The notes: a model not told the origin generated them from the letters alone. DNA of 17,104 bases from a bacterium (GCA_024231375.1 JAAEQP010000826.1:1-17104); one strand, 5' to 3'. Counted from the stretch's first letter, positions 7,479-16,021 are shown. Made by a program: numbers and translations.

Positions 7479-10400
7479 ATGAATCGACTTGGCTGGGCTT
7501 CGCCCTACAGCGTTTCCGTCCGCGGGCTCCTCGCGGCCGTCGGGATCGTCGCATTGTGCTGCTTCGGTTGCGGGAAGCCGGCCTCGACGCCGCCAACCGT
7601 TGCCCCAGAACCCGTCACAACGCCTGCCGCACCCGCGGACCCGACGCCCGGGCCGTCAGTTCTTGCCGGCGAGGATTGGCCTACACAACGCCACGACATT
7701 CAGCGAAGCGGGATCAGTTCAGAGTACTTGGGCGCTCCCTTGACGCCACTGTGGACGTACGCCACGGCTGCCCCCCCTGCCCCGGCGTGGACGGAGTCGC
7801 CCGCGGTTCACGATTACCTCCACAAGTGGTATGACCTGAAACCCCGGCAGAGTTTCGACCGGTGTTTCGACGTGGCCGTGGTCGGTGAGCGACTCTTCTT
7901 CGGGTCATCCGTGACCGGGGCGGTCACGTGTCTCGACGCAGGCACCGGAGACGAAGTCTGGGTCTTCTTCTCAGGAGGCCCGGTTCGTTTCGCGCCGCAA
8001 GTCGTCAGCGATTCCGTGTACTTCGTCAGGGTCAACGGCCGCTCCTCCGGAGGCATCACCGGCCGCGTGTATTTCGGAAGCGACGACGGCTTCGTGTACT
8101 GCCTCGACGCGGCGACCGGGGACTTGGTCTGGTCGGATCGGGCGGCTCCTGATGACGACATGATCTGGGGCAACCAGCACATGATATCGGTGTGGCCGGT
8201 GCGCACCTCCGTTCTGCTCGATGGCGAGGACGTGTTCTGGACCGCGGGCATCTTCCCGGAAGAGGGGATGTATCTGTGCAAACGGAACGCCGCGGACGGA
8301 TCCGGAGGATGGACGCAACCGGCGCAGGCCCCGCCTCAAGGCTATCTGCTCGGCCTGCCCGGGCACGTGGTTGTTCCGGCAGGCAAGTCGTATCCTCGCG
8401 TATACAGCCGCACCGATGGCGCCTGCACCGGTGACCTGAAAGCCGGCACCCGCGACGGTGGATCATGGGCGATTGTCACGCCCGATCGGAGTACGGTCTG
8501 GTTCGGTCCGACAGTGGCGAACGAAACTCAGGCCTTTGCCGTCGAAGGGAAGACGCGCATCGCTTCGGTCCGCGACGCGAACTGTCTCGTCGCCGATGCG
8601 GCCCACGCCTACTACTCGACCGACACGTCGCTCGTGAAGCTCGACCGGAATGACCACTCAACGGTCTGGACTCAGGAACTCCTTTACCCGCACGCGCTCA
8701 TCAAAGCGGGCGACCTGCTCTTCGCAGGCGGCGACGGCGAAGTGGCCGCCATCGGGGAGGACGGCGATGTCGTCTGGTCCGCGCCGGTAGACGGCGCGGC
8801 GTACGGACTTGCCGTGGCTCGCAGGCGTCTGTATGTGTCGACCGACACGGGCAGCATCCACTGCTTCTCGGCACTCGGACCGCGGGTCACGTGCGGTGCT
8901 CATCCCACAACAGTGACTCCGGCCTCGGCCGTCCTGTCCGGTCGGCTGGTGACGCAAGGCGCGTCACGCGCGACGGTGACCGCGCACTGGGGAACAACGG
9001 ACGGAGGTGAGGATGTGGATGGCTGGGAATCCTCATCGGAAGCCGGCATAGACCCTGACGGGACCGTGACGGTAACTCTGAAGAAGCTCCAGCCGCGTGT
9101 ACGCTACTTCTACCGGTTCCGAGCGGCCAATGCACACAGCGAGGCGTGGAGCGCAACCGCAGGCACGTTCTCTACGGTTTCATTGGCCGTCGCTCCGATC
9201 GGCGAATCGGTCGCGGCAAGGGGTGCCGCAACCCCTGCGTTTCTGGTGACACGGTCCCTACCTGACCATTACGCGTTGCAGGTCTCGTATCAGGTCAGCG
9301 GATCGGCTGAACCAGGCGTTCACTACGTGCCCCTTCCTGGGATCGTGACCATCCCGTCAGGGGAGACGTGCACCTCGATCATGGTTGAGCCGGTGCCCGG
9401 TCGAGCCATCGCGGGTTCAAGTACGACGCTGACGGTGTCGCTTGAGAAGGGCCCCTACGCCCAGGGCGTGTCGACGTCGGCCACCGTCTCCCTCGCGTCG
9501 GAACCTGTTGACCTTGGCCAGTGGACGCAGGTTATGCAGATATCCTTCCCCGGACACACGGGCTCCGAAGCCCTTCACGACTTCCCGGTCCCGGTCACCT
9601 TCGATGCGGCGGACGGATTCGACTACAGCGGGTTCGCGTTTCCGTCGGGCGACGACCTTCGATTCACCGATGCAGGTGGCACGCGCATGGTACGCTACGA
9701 AATCGCATCGTGGGACCCGAAAGGCCAATCCCTGGTGTGGGTCGAGGTCCCCGAACTGAAGGGCCCCGATACCACCATACGCGCCTACTGGGGCAACGCT
9801 GAAGCCGAATCACTGCCGGGGTCCGCGGACGCGGATGCGTTGTGGCGCGACTGCGATGTGGTGTCGCATGCGGACGACGCGGGGGCTCCCTTTGGCGACG
9901 CAAAAGCCACGGGCATTGCTCCGGACGCGCCAGGCGTTCTTGGCAAGAGCTTCCACTTCCAGGGCGGGTTGGCAACGCTTCCGTCCGTGCTTGGCATCGG
10001 TGCGTGCGGCCATACCGTGTCGGCGTGGGTCCGCATCCCGCGCGCGGGCCAGGAAGGACTGAAGGAAGGCGAACGCGTCGGCATTCTCCTGGGGGACTTC
10101 CCCAAGGGCGCACGCTGCAACTTTGAAATACACGCCGACGGAAGGATGCGCGCCTACTGGAACGGCGGCAAAATTGACCAGCGTGGTGAGACGGACCTGC
10201 GCGACGGTGAGTGGCACTTCATAGCGTGGACGCGCGATAGGACCGCGGACCGGACATGCCTGTACGTGGATGGGAAACTCGACGGCAGCAAGGACACGGC
10301 CGGGCAGGACGTGACCCTTTCTCTTCCCCACCGTGTGGGCGGCGACTACCGTGGCGGACCTGCGGTGCCGTACTTCCACGGGCTGGTGGATGAGTTCAGG

Positions 10401-10517
10401 ATCGCTCGCGTAGCCCGGACGGAAGCGTGGCTCAGAACGTGCTGGGAAAGCCAGCGCCCGGACAACGCATTCTTGCGCCTGGGCCCCATAGAGTCGGTGA
10501 CGGCTGGCGCGAACTAG
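7479..10517 (+). CDS. Modular propeller lipoprotein (PQQ-like, FN3-like, Calx-beta, DUF2341, LamG-like)
   Basis: This is a surface or periplasmic protein of about 1012 residues. ATG 7479 follows GGGGGAGAT closely and gives a normal lipoprotein signal ([18 protein letters not shown]) with the lipidated Cys near 31. ATG 7446, which overlaps the previous stop as ATGA, is a real alternative. The -3 residue of the lipobox is Cys instead of Leu, so lipidation is likely but not certain. A Pro/Thr-rich linker leads to a PQQ-type propeller at about 60-465 ([12 protein letters not shown] blades). Then come an FN3-like domain (470-568), a Calx-beta domain (570-673, [18 protein letters not shown]), DUF2341 (about 678-775, ending IRAYWGN) and a LamG/concanavalin-like domain (about 795-1000, [33 protein letters not shown]). 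The domains suggest binding to glycans or proteins. No catalytic site is seen. It is probably co-transcribed with the two genes before it. Confidence 0.85.
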   Translation: MNRLGWASPYSVSVRGLLAAVGIVALCCFGCGKPASTPPTVAPEPVTTPAAPADPTPGPSVLAGEDWPTQRHDIQRSGISSEYLGAPLTPLWTYATAAPPAPAWTESPAVHDYLHKWYDLKPRQSFDRCFDVAVVGERLFFGSSVTGAVTCLDAGTGDEVWVFFSGGPVRFAPQVVSDSVYFVRVNGRSSGGITGRVYFGSDDGFVYCLDAATGDLVWSDRAAPDDDMIWGNQHMISVWPVRTSVLLDGEDVFWTAGIFPEEGMYLCKRNAADGSGGWTQPAQAPPQGYLLGLPGHVVVPAGKSYPRVYSRTDGACTGDLKAGTRDGGSWAIVTPDRSTVWFGPTVANETQAFAVEGKTRIASVRDANCLVADAAHAYYSTDTSLVKLDRNDHSTVWTQELLYPHALIKAGDLLFAGGDGEVAAIGEDGDVVWSAPVDGAAYGLAVARRRLYVSTDTGSIHCFSALGPRVTCGAHPTTVTPASAVLSGRLVTQGASRATVTAHWGTTDGGEDVDGWESSSEAGIDPDGTVTVTLKKLQPRVRYFYRFRAANAHSEAWSATAGTFSTVSLAVAPIGESVAARGAATPAFLVTRSLPDHYALQVSYQVSGSAEPGVHYVPLPGIVTIPSGETCTSIMVEPVPGRAIAGSSTTLTVSLEKGPYAQGVSTSATVSLASEPVDLGQWTQVMQISFPGHTGSEALHDFPVPVTFDAADGFDYSGFAFPSGDDLRFTDAGGTRMVRYEIASWDPKGQSLVWVEVPELKGPDTTIRAYWGNAEAESLPGSADADALWRDCDVVSHADDAGAPFGDAKATGIAPDAPGVLGKSFHFQGGLATLPSVLGIGACGHTVSAWVRIPRAGQEGLKEGERVGILLGDFPKGARCNFEIHADGRMRAYWNGGKIDQRGETDLRDGEWHFIAWTRDRTADRTCLYVDGKLDGSKDTAGQDVTLSLPHRVGGDYRGGPAVPYFHGLVDEFRIARVARTEAWLRTCWESQRPDNAFLRLGPIESVTAGAN

Positions 10518-10546
10518 CAGGGTCTGACCCGGCCGATTCGTCAGAT

Positions 10547-10556
10547 GTGATAGACT
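10547..10556 (+). promoter_or_regulatory. Possible extended -10 promoter for the NagD-like gene
   Basis: GTGATAGACT matches the extended -10 form TGnTAnnnT and differs at two positions from the GTGATACGCT found at two other gene fronts in this window. It lies about 70 bases before the start at 10625. No good -35 is visible. Confidence 0.3.
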
Positions 10557-10624
10557 ATGTCTATTCCATCCGAAACCAACTCTGCGTGCCCACGCGGCAC
10601 GGGCATCGGCATACACGAGGTACC

Positions 10625-11389
10625 ATGGATCAACCCAAGAACTTTCTGATTGATATGGACGGCGTTCTGCTCCGAGGGCGCACCATCATTCCAGGCGCAG
10701 ATGCCTTCATTCAGCGATTGAGAGATCGCGGGTCGAAGTTCCTCGTCTTGACGAACAATCCCATCTTCACGCCGGGAGACCTATCGCACCGGCTTCGTGT
10801 GGCGGGACTCGACATCCCCGCCAGAAACATTTTCACATCGGCCATGGCCACCGCCCGGTTCATGAAAAGTCAGCATGGAAAAGGAACGGCCTTCGTCATT
10901 GGCGAGAGCGGACTGACCACGCCCATCCATGAGGCGGGCTACGTCATCACCGATCACGACCCGGACTATGTGGTGTTGGGCGAGACCCAATCCTACAACT
11001 TCGAAGTCATCACGAAAGCCATTCGATTTGTCGCCGCGGGCGCCCGGTTCATTGCCACCAACCCGGACCCGTCCGGTCCCGCCGAAGACGGGCTTGTGCC
11101 GGCCTGCGGCGCCATGGCGGCACTCATCGAGAAGGCCACGGGGCGCATGCCCTTCTTCGTCGGAAAACCGAACCCCCTCATGATGCGAACTGCATTGAAC
11201 TACCTTGAAGTCCATTCCGAGAATACGGCGATGGTGGGCGACCGCATGGATACCGACATTATCGGCGGGATTGAAGCGGGTTTGGACACCATTCTTGTGC
11301 TGACGGGAGTCACTGCGCACGAAGAGGTGGACCAGTTTCCGTACCGTCCCACCCACATCGCCGAAAGCGTGGCCCACATCGAAGTGTAA
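10625..11389 (+). CDS. NagD-like HAD-IIA hydrolase (sugar phosphate/nucleotide phosphatase)
   Basis: This is a 254-residue phosphatase of the HAD superfamily with the large C2 cap of the NagD/HAD-IIA group, and it is close to NagD in length. ATG 10625 follows GAGG by four bases. The open frame upstream to 10427 overlaps the previous gene and has no homology. Motif I is IDMDGVL with the nucleophile near Asp10 and the acid/base near Asp12. Motif II is LTNNP near 43, motif III is the Lys of VGKPNP near 181, and motif IV is [10 protein letters not shown] with Asp206. The cap segment carries ATNPD. E. coli NagD dephosphorylates nucleoside monophosphates such as UMP; the exact substrate here is unknown. 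It converges with the next HAD gene, leaving six bases between stops. Confidence 0.9.
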   Translation: MDQPKNFLIDMDGVLLRGRTIIPGADAFIQRLRDRGSKFLVLTNNPIFTPGDLSHRLRVAGLDIPARNIFTSAMATARFMKSQHGKGTAFVIGESGLTTPIHEAGYVITDHDPDYVVLGETQSYNFEVITKAIRFVAAGARFIATNPDPSGPAEDGLVPACGAMAALIEKATGRMPFFVGKPNPLMMRTALNYLEVHSENTAMVGDRMDTDIIGGIEAGLDTILVLTGVTAHEEVDQFPYRPTHIAESVAHIEV

Positions 11390-11395
11390 CGCGCG

Positions 11396-12061
11396 TCAGT
11401 CCGTGAGCCCTGCCTCGTAACGTTCGAGCGAGAACTCGCCCAAGTCCGGCAATACCAAATCGGCCAATGACACGTCCTGGGCCGGACGGTCGGTGCGCGC
11501 CAGCGCCACGCAGTGCATCCCGGCCCCTTTCGCCGCCTGAACCCCCGCCGCGGAATCTTCGAAGACCAGACACGCCTCGGGCGCTAGTCCCAGCTTTTCC
11601 GCGGCCAAGGTATAGCCCGCCGGGTGCGGCTTGGAAGGGCTGTAGTCTTCATGGGCCAGGAAGAATTCAAGCCGGTCTCCACATCCCAAGGTCTCGATGT
11701 TCCGGGCCACGTTGCGCCGCATGGCGCCCGACACGACGCATACGGGGTGCGTCTCGCTGAGGGTCTGCAGAAGGTCCAGTGAGGAGTGAATCCGGATGTC
11801 GCGAGTCCTGCGAAACTCAGCGAAATGCGGGGCAATGATGTCGTCCATGGTATCGGTCGACATGCCGCTGAGCGAACTGAATCGCCCCACAATGGTTTCG
11901 TACACGGCTTCCCACGGAATCCCGTACACAATGTCGACCACCTGCTCTCGCGTGACGTCAATTCCCTGGTCCAGCAGGAACCGTTCAGTGGCTTCGACCC
12001 ACAGAATCTCCGTGTCGGTCAGGGTTCCATCCATGTCGAAAACGAAGGCTTGAATAGGCAA
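11396..12061 (-). CDS. HAD phosphatase, beta-phosphoglucomutase-like (HAD-IA)
   Basis: This is a 221-residue HAD-IA protein with the small helical cap of beta-phosphoglucomutase and phosphonatase-type enzymes. Motif I is FVFDMDGTLTDTE, with nucleophile Asp9 and acid/base Asp11. Motif II Ser is in VVSGAMRR, motif III is Lys144 in SKPHPAGY, and motif IV is FEDSAAGV with Glu168 and Asp169. No ATG starts the domain. I chose TTG at 12061 because GGAG (12071-12074) lies nine bases upstream and the protein then begins directly before the first beta strand. The frame is also open from TTG 12133, but that would run through the promoter region. It may act as a sugar-phosphate phosphatase or mutase. It is divergent from the toxin-antitoxin pair and shares its 113-base upstream region. 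Confidence 0.88.
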   Translation of the reverse strand: MPIQAFVFDMDGTLTDTEILWVEATERFLLDQGIDVTREQVVDIVYGIPWEAVYETIVGRFSSLSGMSTDTMDDIIAPHFAEFRRTRDIRIHSSLDLLQTLSETHPVCVVSGAMRRNVARNIETLGCGDRLEFFLAHEDYSPSKPHPAGYTLAAEKLGLAPEACLVFEDSAAGVQAAKGAGMHCVALARTDRPAQDVSLADLVLPDLGEFSLERYEAGLTD

Positions 12062-12088
12062 TTGGTATATCTCCAACTCGCATTGCAC

Positions 12089-12118
12089 TTGACACCGCGC
12101 ACGATCATAACGTACATT
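12089..12118 (+). promoter_or_regulatory. Putative promoter of the toxin-antitoxin operon
   Basis: A perfect -35 TTGACA (12089-12094) is followed after 18 bases by TACATT (12113-12118), a four-of-six -10 box. The -10 lies inside the palindrome 12112-12124, so a bound repressor would block it. Its elements interlock with the opposing promoter. Confidence 0.6.
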
Positions 12119-12133
12119 ATGTACAGAATACAA
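12104..12133 (-). promoter_or_regulatory. Putative promoter of the HAD-IA gene
   Basis: On the minus strand, TTGTAT (12133-12128) and TATGAT (12109-12104) are 18 bases apart. TATGAT matches the sigma70 -10 consensus at five of six positions. The palindrome at 12112-12124 sits in its spacer. Confidence 0.5.
12112..12132. promoter_or_regulatory. Putative operator for the Phd/YefM-type antitoxin
   Basis: GTACAT-T-ATGTAC (12112-12124) is a perfect palindrome around a central T. It overlaps a TGTACA hexamer at 12120-12125, and a near-copy, CGTACA, lies at 12111-12116. A weaker TGTA/TACA repeat spans 12120-12132. TGTACA is the core reported for YefM-YoeB operators, and P1 Phd binds a related GTAC-centred palindrome. 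Repression by the antitoxin encoded just downstream is inferred from position and sequence. Confidence 0.6.
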
Positions 12134-12174
12134 CCTTTAGGGCGGCCGGAGCCGTCGCTCTCGGGAGAACGGAG

Positions 12175-12432
12175 ATGTCCACACCTCTCAGCATCGTCGA
12201 AGCGCGGAAGCAGTTCTCTTCGCTCGTCGGGCGGGCGTCCTTCGGCGGCGAGCGGATCATACTGTCGAAGAATGGCAGGTGCGTCGCCGCCGTGGTGCCG
12301 ATGGCGGATCTGGAACTATTGCAGGCGTTGGAGGACAAGATCGACTTGGCCGACGCCCGCGCGGCACTGAACGAAGCCCGAAAGAAGGGCGCCATGCCAC
12401 TGGAAGCGCTCAAGCACGAACTTGGCCTGTAG
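12175..12432 (+). CDS. Type II antitoxin, Phd/YefM family
   Basis: This is an 85-residue antitoxin. ATG 12175 follows GGGAGA by about six bases. The N-terminal half is a Phd/YefM fold used for DNA binding and dimer formation (LSIVEARKQFSSLVGRA, then ERIILSKNGRCVAAVVPMADLELL). The C-terminal half, rich in Ala, Glu and Lys, is the expected flexible toxin-binding helix (DLADARAALNEARKKGA). Proteins of this family repress their own operon, with the toxin as co-repressor, and the palindrome at 12112-12124 is the natural target. The toxin gene starts four bases after the last base of its stop codon. The paired organisation makes the assignment firm. Confidence 0.9.
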   Translation: MSTPLSIVEARKQFSSLVGRASFGGERIILSKNGRCVAAVVPMADLELLQALEDKIDLADARAALNEARKKGAMPLEALKHELGL

Positions 12433-12435
12433 TCG

Positions 12436-12708
12436 ATGGGATACGAAGTCCGGTTCGCCCCGAAGGCGGTCCGTCAACTCCGCAAACTATCGAAGCCGGT
12501 CCAGAGGCGGGTCTTCGAACACGTTGAGGCCCTTGTCGACAACCCGCGCCCAGCCGGATGCACAAAGCTGTCTGGCGCCGAAGGCTTCTACCGAATTCGG
12601 GTTGGCGAGTACCGTGTCATCTACACCATCGAGGACCAGAAGCTGATAGTTCTCGTTGTGAAGATCGGTGATAGGAAGGACATCTATCGGCGTGGAGCCG
12701 GGCGCTGA
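12436..12708 (+). CDS. Type II toxin, RelE/ParE superfamily
   Basis: This is a 90-residue basic protein with the RelE/ParE fold: YEVRFAPKAVRQLRKLSKPVQRR, then LSGAEGFYRIRVGEYRVIY and the terminal GDRKDIYRR. The Arg residues in the YRIRVGEYR strand and the C-terminal Arg and Tyr correspond in position to those used by RelE to cut mRNA in the ribosomal A site, which favours RelE-like ribonuclease action over gyrase poisoning by ParE. That distinction remains an inference. It follows the antitoxin with a three-base gap, so the two are co-transcribed. It converges on the long minus-strand helicase gene, with eight bases between the stops. The frame is intact, so the pair is probably functional. 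Confidence 0.9.
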   Translation: MGYEVRFAPKAVRQLRKLSKPVQRRVFEHVEALVDNPRPAGCTKLSGAEGFYRIRVGEYRVIYTIEDQKLIVLVVKIGDRKDIYRRGAGR

Positions 12709-12716
12709 AGAACCCG

Positions 12717-15700
12717 TCAGAACAGGTCCATCTGGCTGGAACGGGGCGCCTTGCGGCGTGCCGTGGTGGCGCGGTGCTCGAGTAGGCGCTCTTCGATTTC
12801 CGCGAGGAACGGCGACGGCGCCATCGGGCGGACGCGACCGCGGATCCGTCGTTTTCGGGCATGGGAGAGAACCAGACGGCGCCGCGCACGCGTCATCCCC
12901 ACGTAGAACAGACGTCGCTCCTCTTCCATGGCGCCGGGTGTCGCCTCACCACCGAACACCAATGGAAGCAGGCCTTTCTCGCAGCCTGTAACGAACACCA
13001 CCTCGAACTCCAGACCCTTGGCAGCGTGAAGTGTCATGAGCGACACCCGTTCGGCTCGCGGGTCCCAGGCATCCGCGTCGACGCCCAGGGCCACGCGGTC
13101 GAGGAAGCGCACCGCATCGTCGCCGGCTTCCCCGGCCAAGGGTTCGAGTGCCGTGAGAGCAGCCGTGAGACGGGTTTCCAGATCTGGTCGATCGGATTCG
13201 GCCGATGCGTCCGAGTCCTCCCAGGCCCATTCCGGACCCAGCCTGCCACCCTTCGCCTCGGATCGAAGCCGGTCCGCTGCGTCTCGCAACCGGGCGAGCA
13301 CCGACTCGCCATCGCAGTCCCCGCTTCGCACGAGCGAGACCAACGCTTGCGCGACCGGGTCTTCGGCCAGTCGACGATGCGTGCAGCGCTGATAGGGGAT
13401 GCCCGACCGGGCCAGGGCCTCACAGAGGGCGTCCGCCTGCGCGTCCGTCCGGTATAGCACGGCAAGGTCCGAGAAACTGAGCGCAACCCCGGCCTGACCT
13501 TCGCTGCGCCCGCTGTCGATAGAGAAATGGGAGTGACCGCCGATGAGGTCCTCAACCGTCTGCACGACGAACTCGGCCTCGGCACGGTCCGTTGGCGCTC
13601 CATGCATGACTACCCGGTCGGGACTATCCAGGAGGGTCTCGAGTTTCCCGTCCGCGTCGTCTCCTCCCATAACCTGGCCGGACGCGTCCAGGATGGGCCG
13701 CGCACACCGGTAGGATCGCTTCAGCCGCACCTCGTTCGCCGCGGGATAGTCCTGTTGGAACCGCTCAAAGAAGGCCACGTCCGCGCCCCGGAAACTGTAG
13801 ATGGATTGGTCGGGATCGCCAATGGCGCAGAGGTTCCGATCCGAAGGAGCCAACATACGCACCAGCCGGTACTGGAGTGCATCGATGTCCTGGTATTCGT
13901 CAATCGAAATCCAGCGGAAACGGTCGCGATACTCACGCGCCAGCTCGTCGTTCTCTTCAAGCAGCCCCACAGGCAGCGCAATAAGGTCTTCAAAGTCGAC
14001 AAGCCCTTCGGCCCGCAGTGCGCGCTCGTAGGCCACAAGGACGGTGGCCAACCGGTCGGAGGGCTCAGGGGCCGTGTCTTGCCGTTTGGCCAGCGCGATA
14101 CGCTGACGCCATCGCTTCGCTTCGCGCGCGCTGCACTCAAGCATGCCCGCCAGCAAGGCCTCGCGCTCGGGTTCGCCCCCGACGGAGAAGGTGTCCGGCA
14201 GCCCCATCTGAGGCGCGTGTTCCCGCAGTATCTCCAGCCCGAGGGCATGGAACGTGCGCACGGCCACCGCCTCACCGTTTCCGGGCATCAACTGCGTCAG
14301 CCGTTCGGCCATTTCCTGCGCGGCGCGCCGCGTGAACGTGATAGCGAGACAAGACTCCGGGGCCACGCCGTGGTCGGCGACGAGGTGCGCGATGCGGTGC
14401 GTAATGGTGCGCGTCTTCCCGGTGCCCGGACCAGCTACAATCAGCAGCGGGCCGTCCACACATTCGGCCGCGGCCCGTTGGTCCGGGTCGAGGCCGTCGA
14501 GGATGGCGCCTGACGCCGCGTCGGCCTTAGGGACGGGCTTCACCGCCTCCGGCGTCTCGGGTGAGGCCTCGTATGCCGCATCGTCCTCAGCGGCCGCCTC
14601 GACCGGAGTATCATTGGCGCGCTCTTCCTGGGCCACGGGAAACAGCAGGCCGCCCGCGTGCTGCGCCGCAAGCTCCTCCGGCGTGAACAGTCGAATGACA
14701 CCGAACTCGCCGTCGTAGCCTGCCTCGCGAATCACCTCCCCTTCCCGCATGCGGCGGATGGCCTCGACCAATTGTGGCGACGCGTGGCGTCCAATGCGGT
14801 CCAACGGAACGTGTTCCAGCAAGGGCAGCTCGGGCCCCAACCGGTTGAGCAACATTTCGTAGGTCCGTGCAACACGTTTGCTGCCCGCGCCGACGCCTTC
14901 CAACTCCGACAGGACTTCGGGAAGGGGGATAAGGTTGCGGTAGGGGTCCGGGTCGGGCCGTACACTGCCCTCGGGCCGATCGGCGAGTTCCACCACGCGG
15001 TGCATCACGCCGACCGTTACCGGTTTCCCACAGACAGGGCACAACCCGCCGTGCCGTTTCGTTTCCTCGGGCGTGAAGCGCACGCCGCACTTGCGGTGCC
15101 CGTCCAGGTGGTACTTCCCTTCCTGAGGGTAGAACTCGACCGTGCCTCCATAACCCACGCCCGTTTCCAGGGCGCGGCGCATGGTGAAGTAGTCCATGTC
15201 GCACTCGAACACACACGCGTTGCGGCCCAACTTCGACGGAGAGTGGGCATCCGAGTTCGACACCAATCGAAACCGGTCCAGGCTCGTCAGGCGCCAATGC
15301 ATGGCCGGGTCGGTCGACAGTCCCGTCTCGACAGCGAACACATGCTGCGCCAAGTCGCCGTAGCATTCGTCGACCGAGTCGAATCCCGACTTCGACCCCA
15401 TCGCGGAGAACCACGGGGTCCAGATGTGGGCAGGAACGAGAAACGCCCCTTCCCCACTCTCAAGCACGATCTCCAACAGGTCCCGCGAGTCGAGTCCGAG
15501 GATGGGCCGCCCGTCCGCGTTCAGGTTCCCTATCCGCGACAAGGCGGCCGCGAACCGGTCGGCGCAATCGAAGTCCGGAAGATAGATGACGTGATGGACT
15601 TTGCGGGTGCGGTCGCCCTTCTTGTAGATGGTGGCGATCTCGACGGACAAGAGGTAGCGCACGTCGCCACGGCACGACGGGATCACTTGAGACTCCGCTT

Positions 15701-15917
15701 CGGACTCCAGGTCCGCCCGCAGCCGGAACAGTCCCGACTCGGCCGGTTCCAGTTTCTCGCGTATCTCGTTCCGCCATTCAGGATGGGTCACGTCGCCTGT
15801 CGCGACGACGGAGACGCCCTTCTTGCACGCCCAGATGTACAAGTGTTCCAGGTCGCACGTGCGGCTCGTGGCGCGCGAATACTTCGAGTGAATGTGCAGG
15901 TCCGCGTAGAAACTCAC
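12717..15917 (-). CDS. Endonuclease Q-like PHP nuclease fused to UvrD/PcrA-type helicase
   Basis: This is a 1066-residue repair protein. I chose GTG 15917 because the homology begins at once with SFYADLHIHSKYS; the open frame upstream to 16385 reads as low-complexity shadow of the next gene. Residues 1 to about 420 match endonuclease Q (COG1379-type), which nicks DNA 5' of uracil, hypoxanthine and abasic sites. PHP metal-site motifs are HIH at 8-10, GDVTHP at 41-46, AHIWTPWFS from 163 and NSDAHS at 221-226, and the zinc-ribbon cysteines are near 277, 293 and 296. An acidic linker leads to an SF1A helicase with GPGTGKT at 496-502, DEYQD at 673-677, GDPDQSIYSFRGA from 700, LMTLHAAKGLEFE from 960 and RLFYVGMTRAR near 1001. 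The last five residues, QMDLF, resemble a sliding-clamp motif. All key residues I can check are intact. Confidence 0.92.
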   Translation of the reverse strand: MSFYADLHIHSKYSRATSRTCDLEHLYIWACKKGVSVVATGDVTHPEWRNEIREKLEPAESGLFRLRADLESEAESQVIPSCRGDVRYLLSVEIATIYKKGDRTRKVHHVIYLPDFDCADRFAAALSRIGNLNADGRPILGLDSRDLLEIVLESGEGAFLVPAHIWTPWFSAMGSKSGFDSVDECYGDLAQHVFAVETGLSTDPAMHWRLTSLDRFRLVSNSDAHSPSKLGRNACVFECDMDYFTMRRALETGVGYGGTVEFYPQEGKYHLDGHRKCGVRFTPEETKRHGGLCPVCGKPVTVGVMHRVVELADRPEGSVRPDPDPYRNLIPLPEVLSELEGVGAGSKRVARTYEMLLNRLGPELPLLEHVPLDRIGRHASPQLVEAIRRMREGEVIREAGYDGEFGVIRLFTPEELAAQHAGGLLFPVAQEERANDTPVEAAAEDDAAYEASPETPEAVKPVPKADAASGAILDGLDPDQRAAAECVDGPLLIVAGPGTGKTRTITHRIAHLVADHGVAPESCLAITFTRRAAQEMAERLTQLMPGNGEAVAVRTFHALGLEILREHAPQMGLPDTFSVGGEPEREALLAGMLECSAREAKRWRQRIALAKRQDTAPEPSDRLATVLVAYERALRAEGLVDFEDLIALPVGLLEENDELAREYRDRFRWISIDEYQDIDALQYRLVRMLAPSDRNLCAIGDPDQSIYSFRGADVAFFERFQQDYPAANEVRLKRSYRCARPILDASGQVMGGDDADGKLETLLDSPDRVVMHGAPTDRAEAEFVVQTVEDLIGGHSHFSIDSGRSEGQAGVALSFSDLAVLYRTDAQADALCEALARSGIPYQRCTHRRLAEDPVAQALVSLVRSGDCDGESVLARLRDAADRLRSEAKGGRLGPEWAWEDSDASAESDRPDLETRLTAALTALEPLAGEAGDDAVRFLDRVALGVDADAWDPRAERVSLMTLHAAKGLEFEVVFVTGCEKGLLPLVFGGEATPGAMEEERRLFYVGMTRARRRLVLSHARKRRIRGRVRPMAPSPFLAEIEERLLEHRATTARRKAPRSSQMDLF

Positions 15918-15972
15918 GGTGTCTCTTTGGATTTCCGGTTCGAGTTGGTCTATCCTCTCACGTTGTTCGCAT

Positions 15973-15982
15973 AGCGTATCAC
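15973..15982 (-). promoter_or_regulatory. Possible extended -10 promoter for the EndoQ-helicase gene
   Basis: On the minus strand this reads GTGATACGCT, identical over ten bases to 4322-4331. It is about 55 bases before the GTG at 15917. No clear -35 is present, as may be tolerated with an extended -10. Confidence 0.35.
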
Positions 15983-16021
15983 ACCGGCGCGCGTCATGGC
16001 TTGCGCCTGGGGGAAGACGAA

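Noticed and set aside
10520..10530. Palindrome GGGTC-T-GACCC just after the lipoprotein stop
   Set aside because: Too short and with too small a loop for a terminator, no T-tract follows, and no second copy was seen to suggest an operator.
11390..11395. Possible bidirectional terminator between the two converging HAD genes
   Set aside because: Only six bases separate the stops and no stable hairpin with a T-tract is visible around them.
14658..15974. 438-codon open frame on the plus strand inside the helicase gene
   Set aside because: It is antisense to a well-identified gene, of biased composition and with no recognisable domain; long antisense frames are usual in GC-rich DNA.
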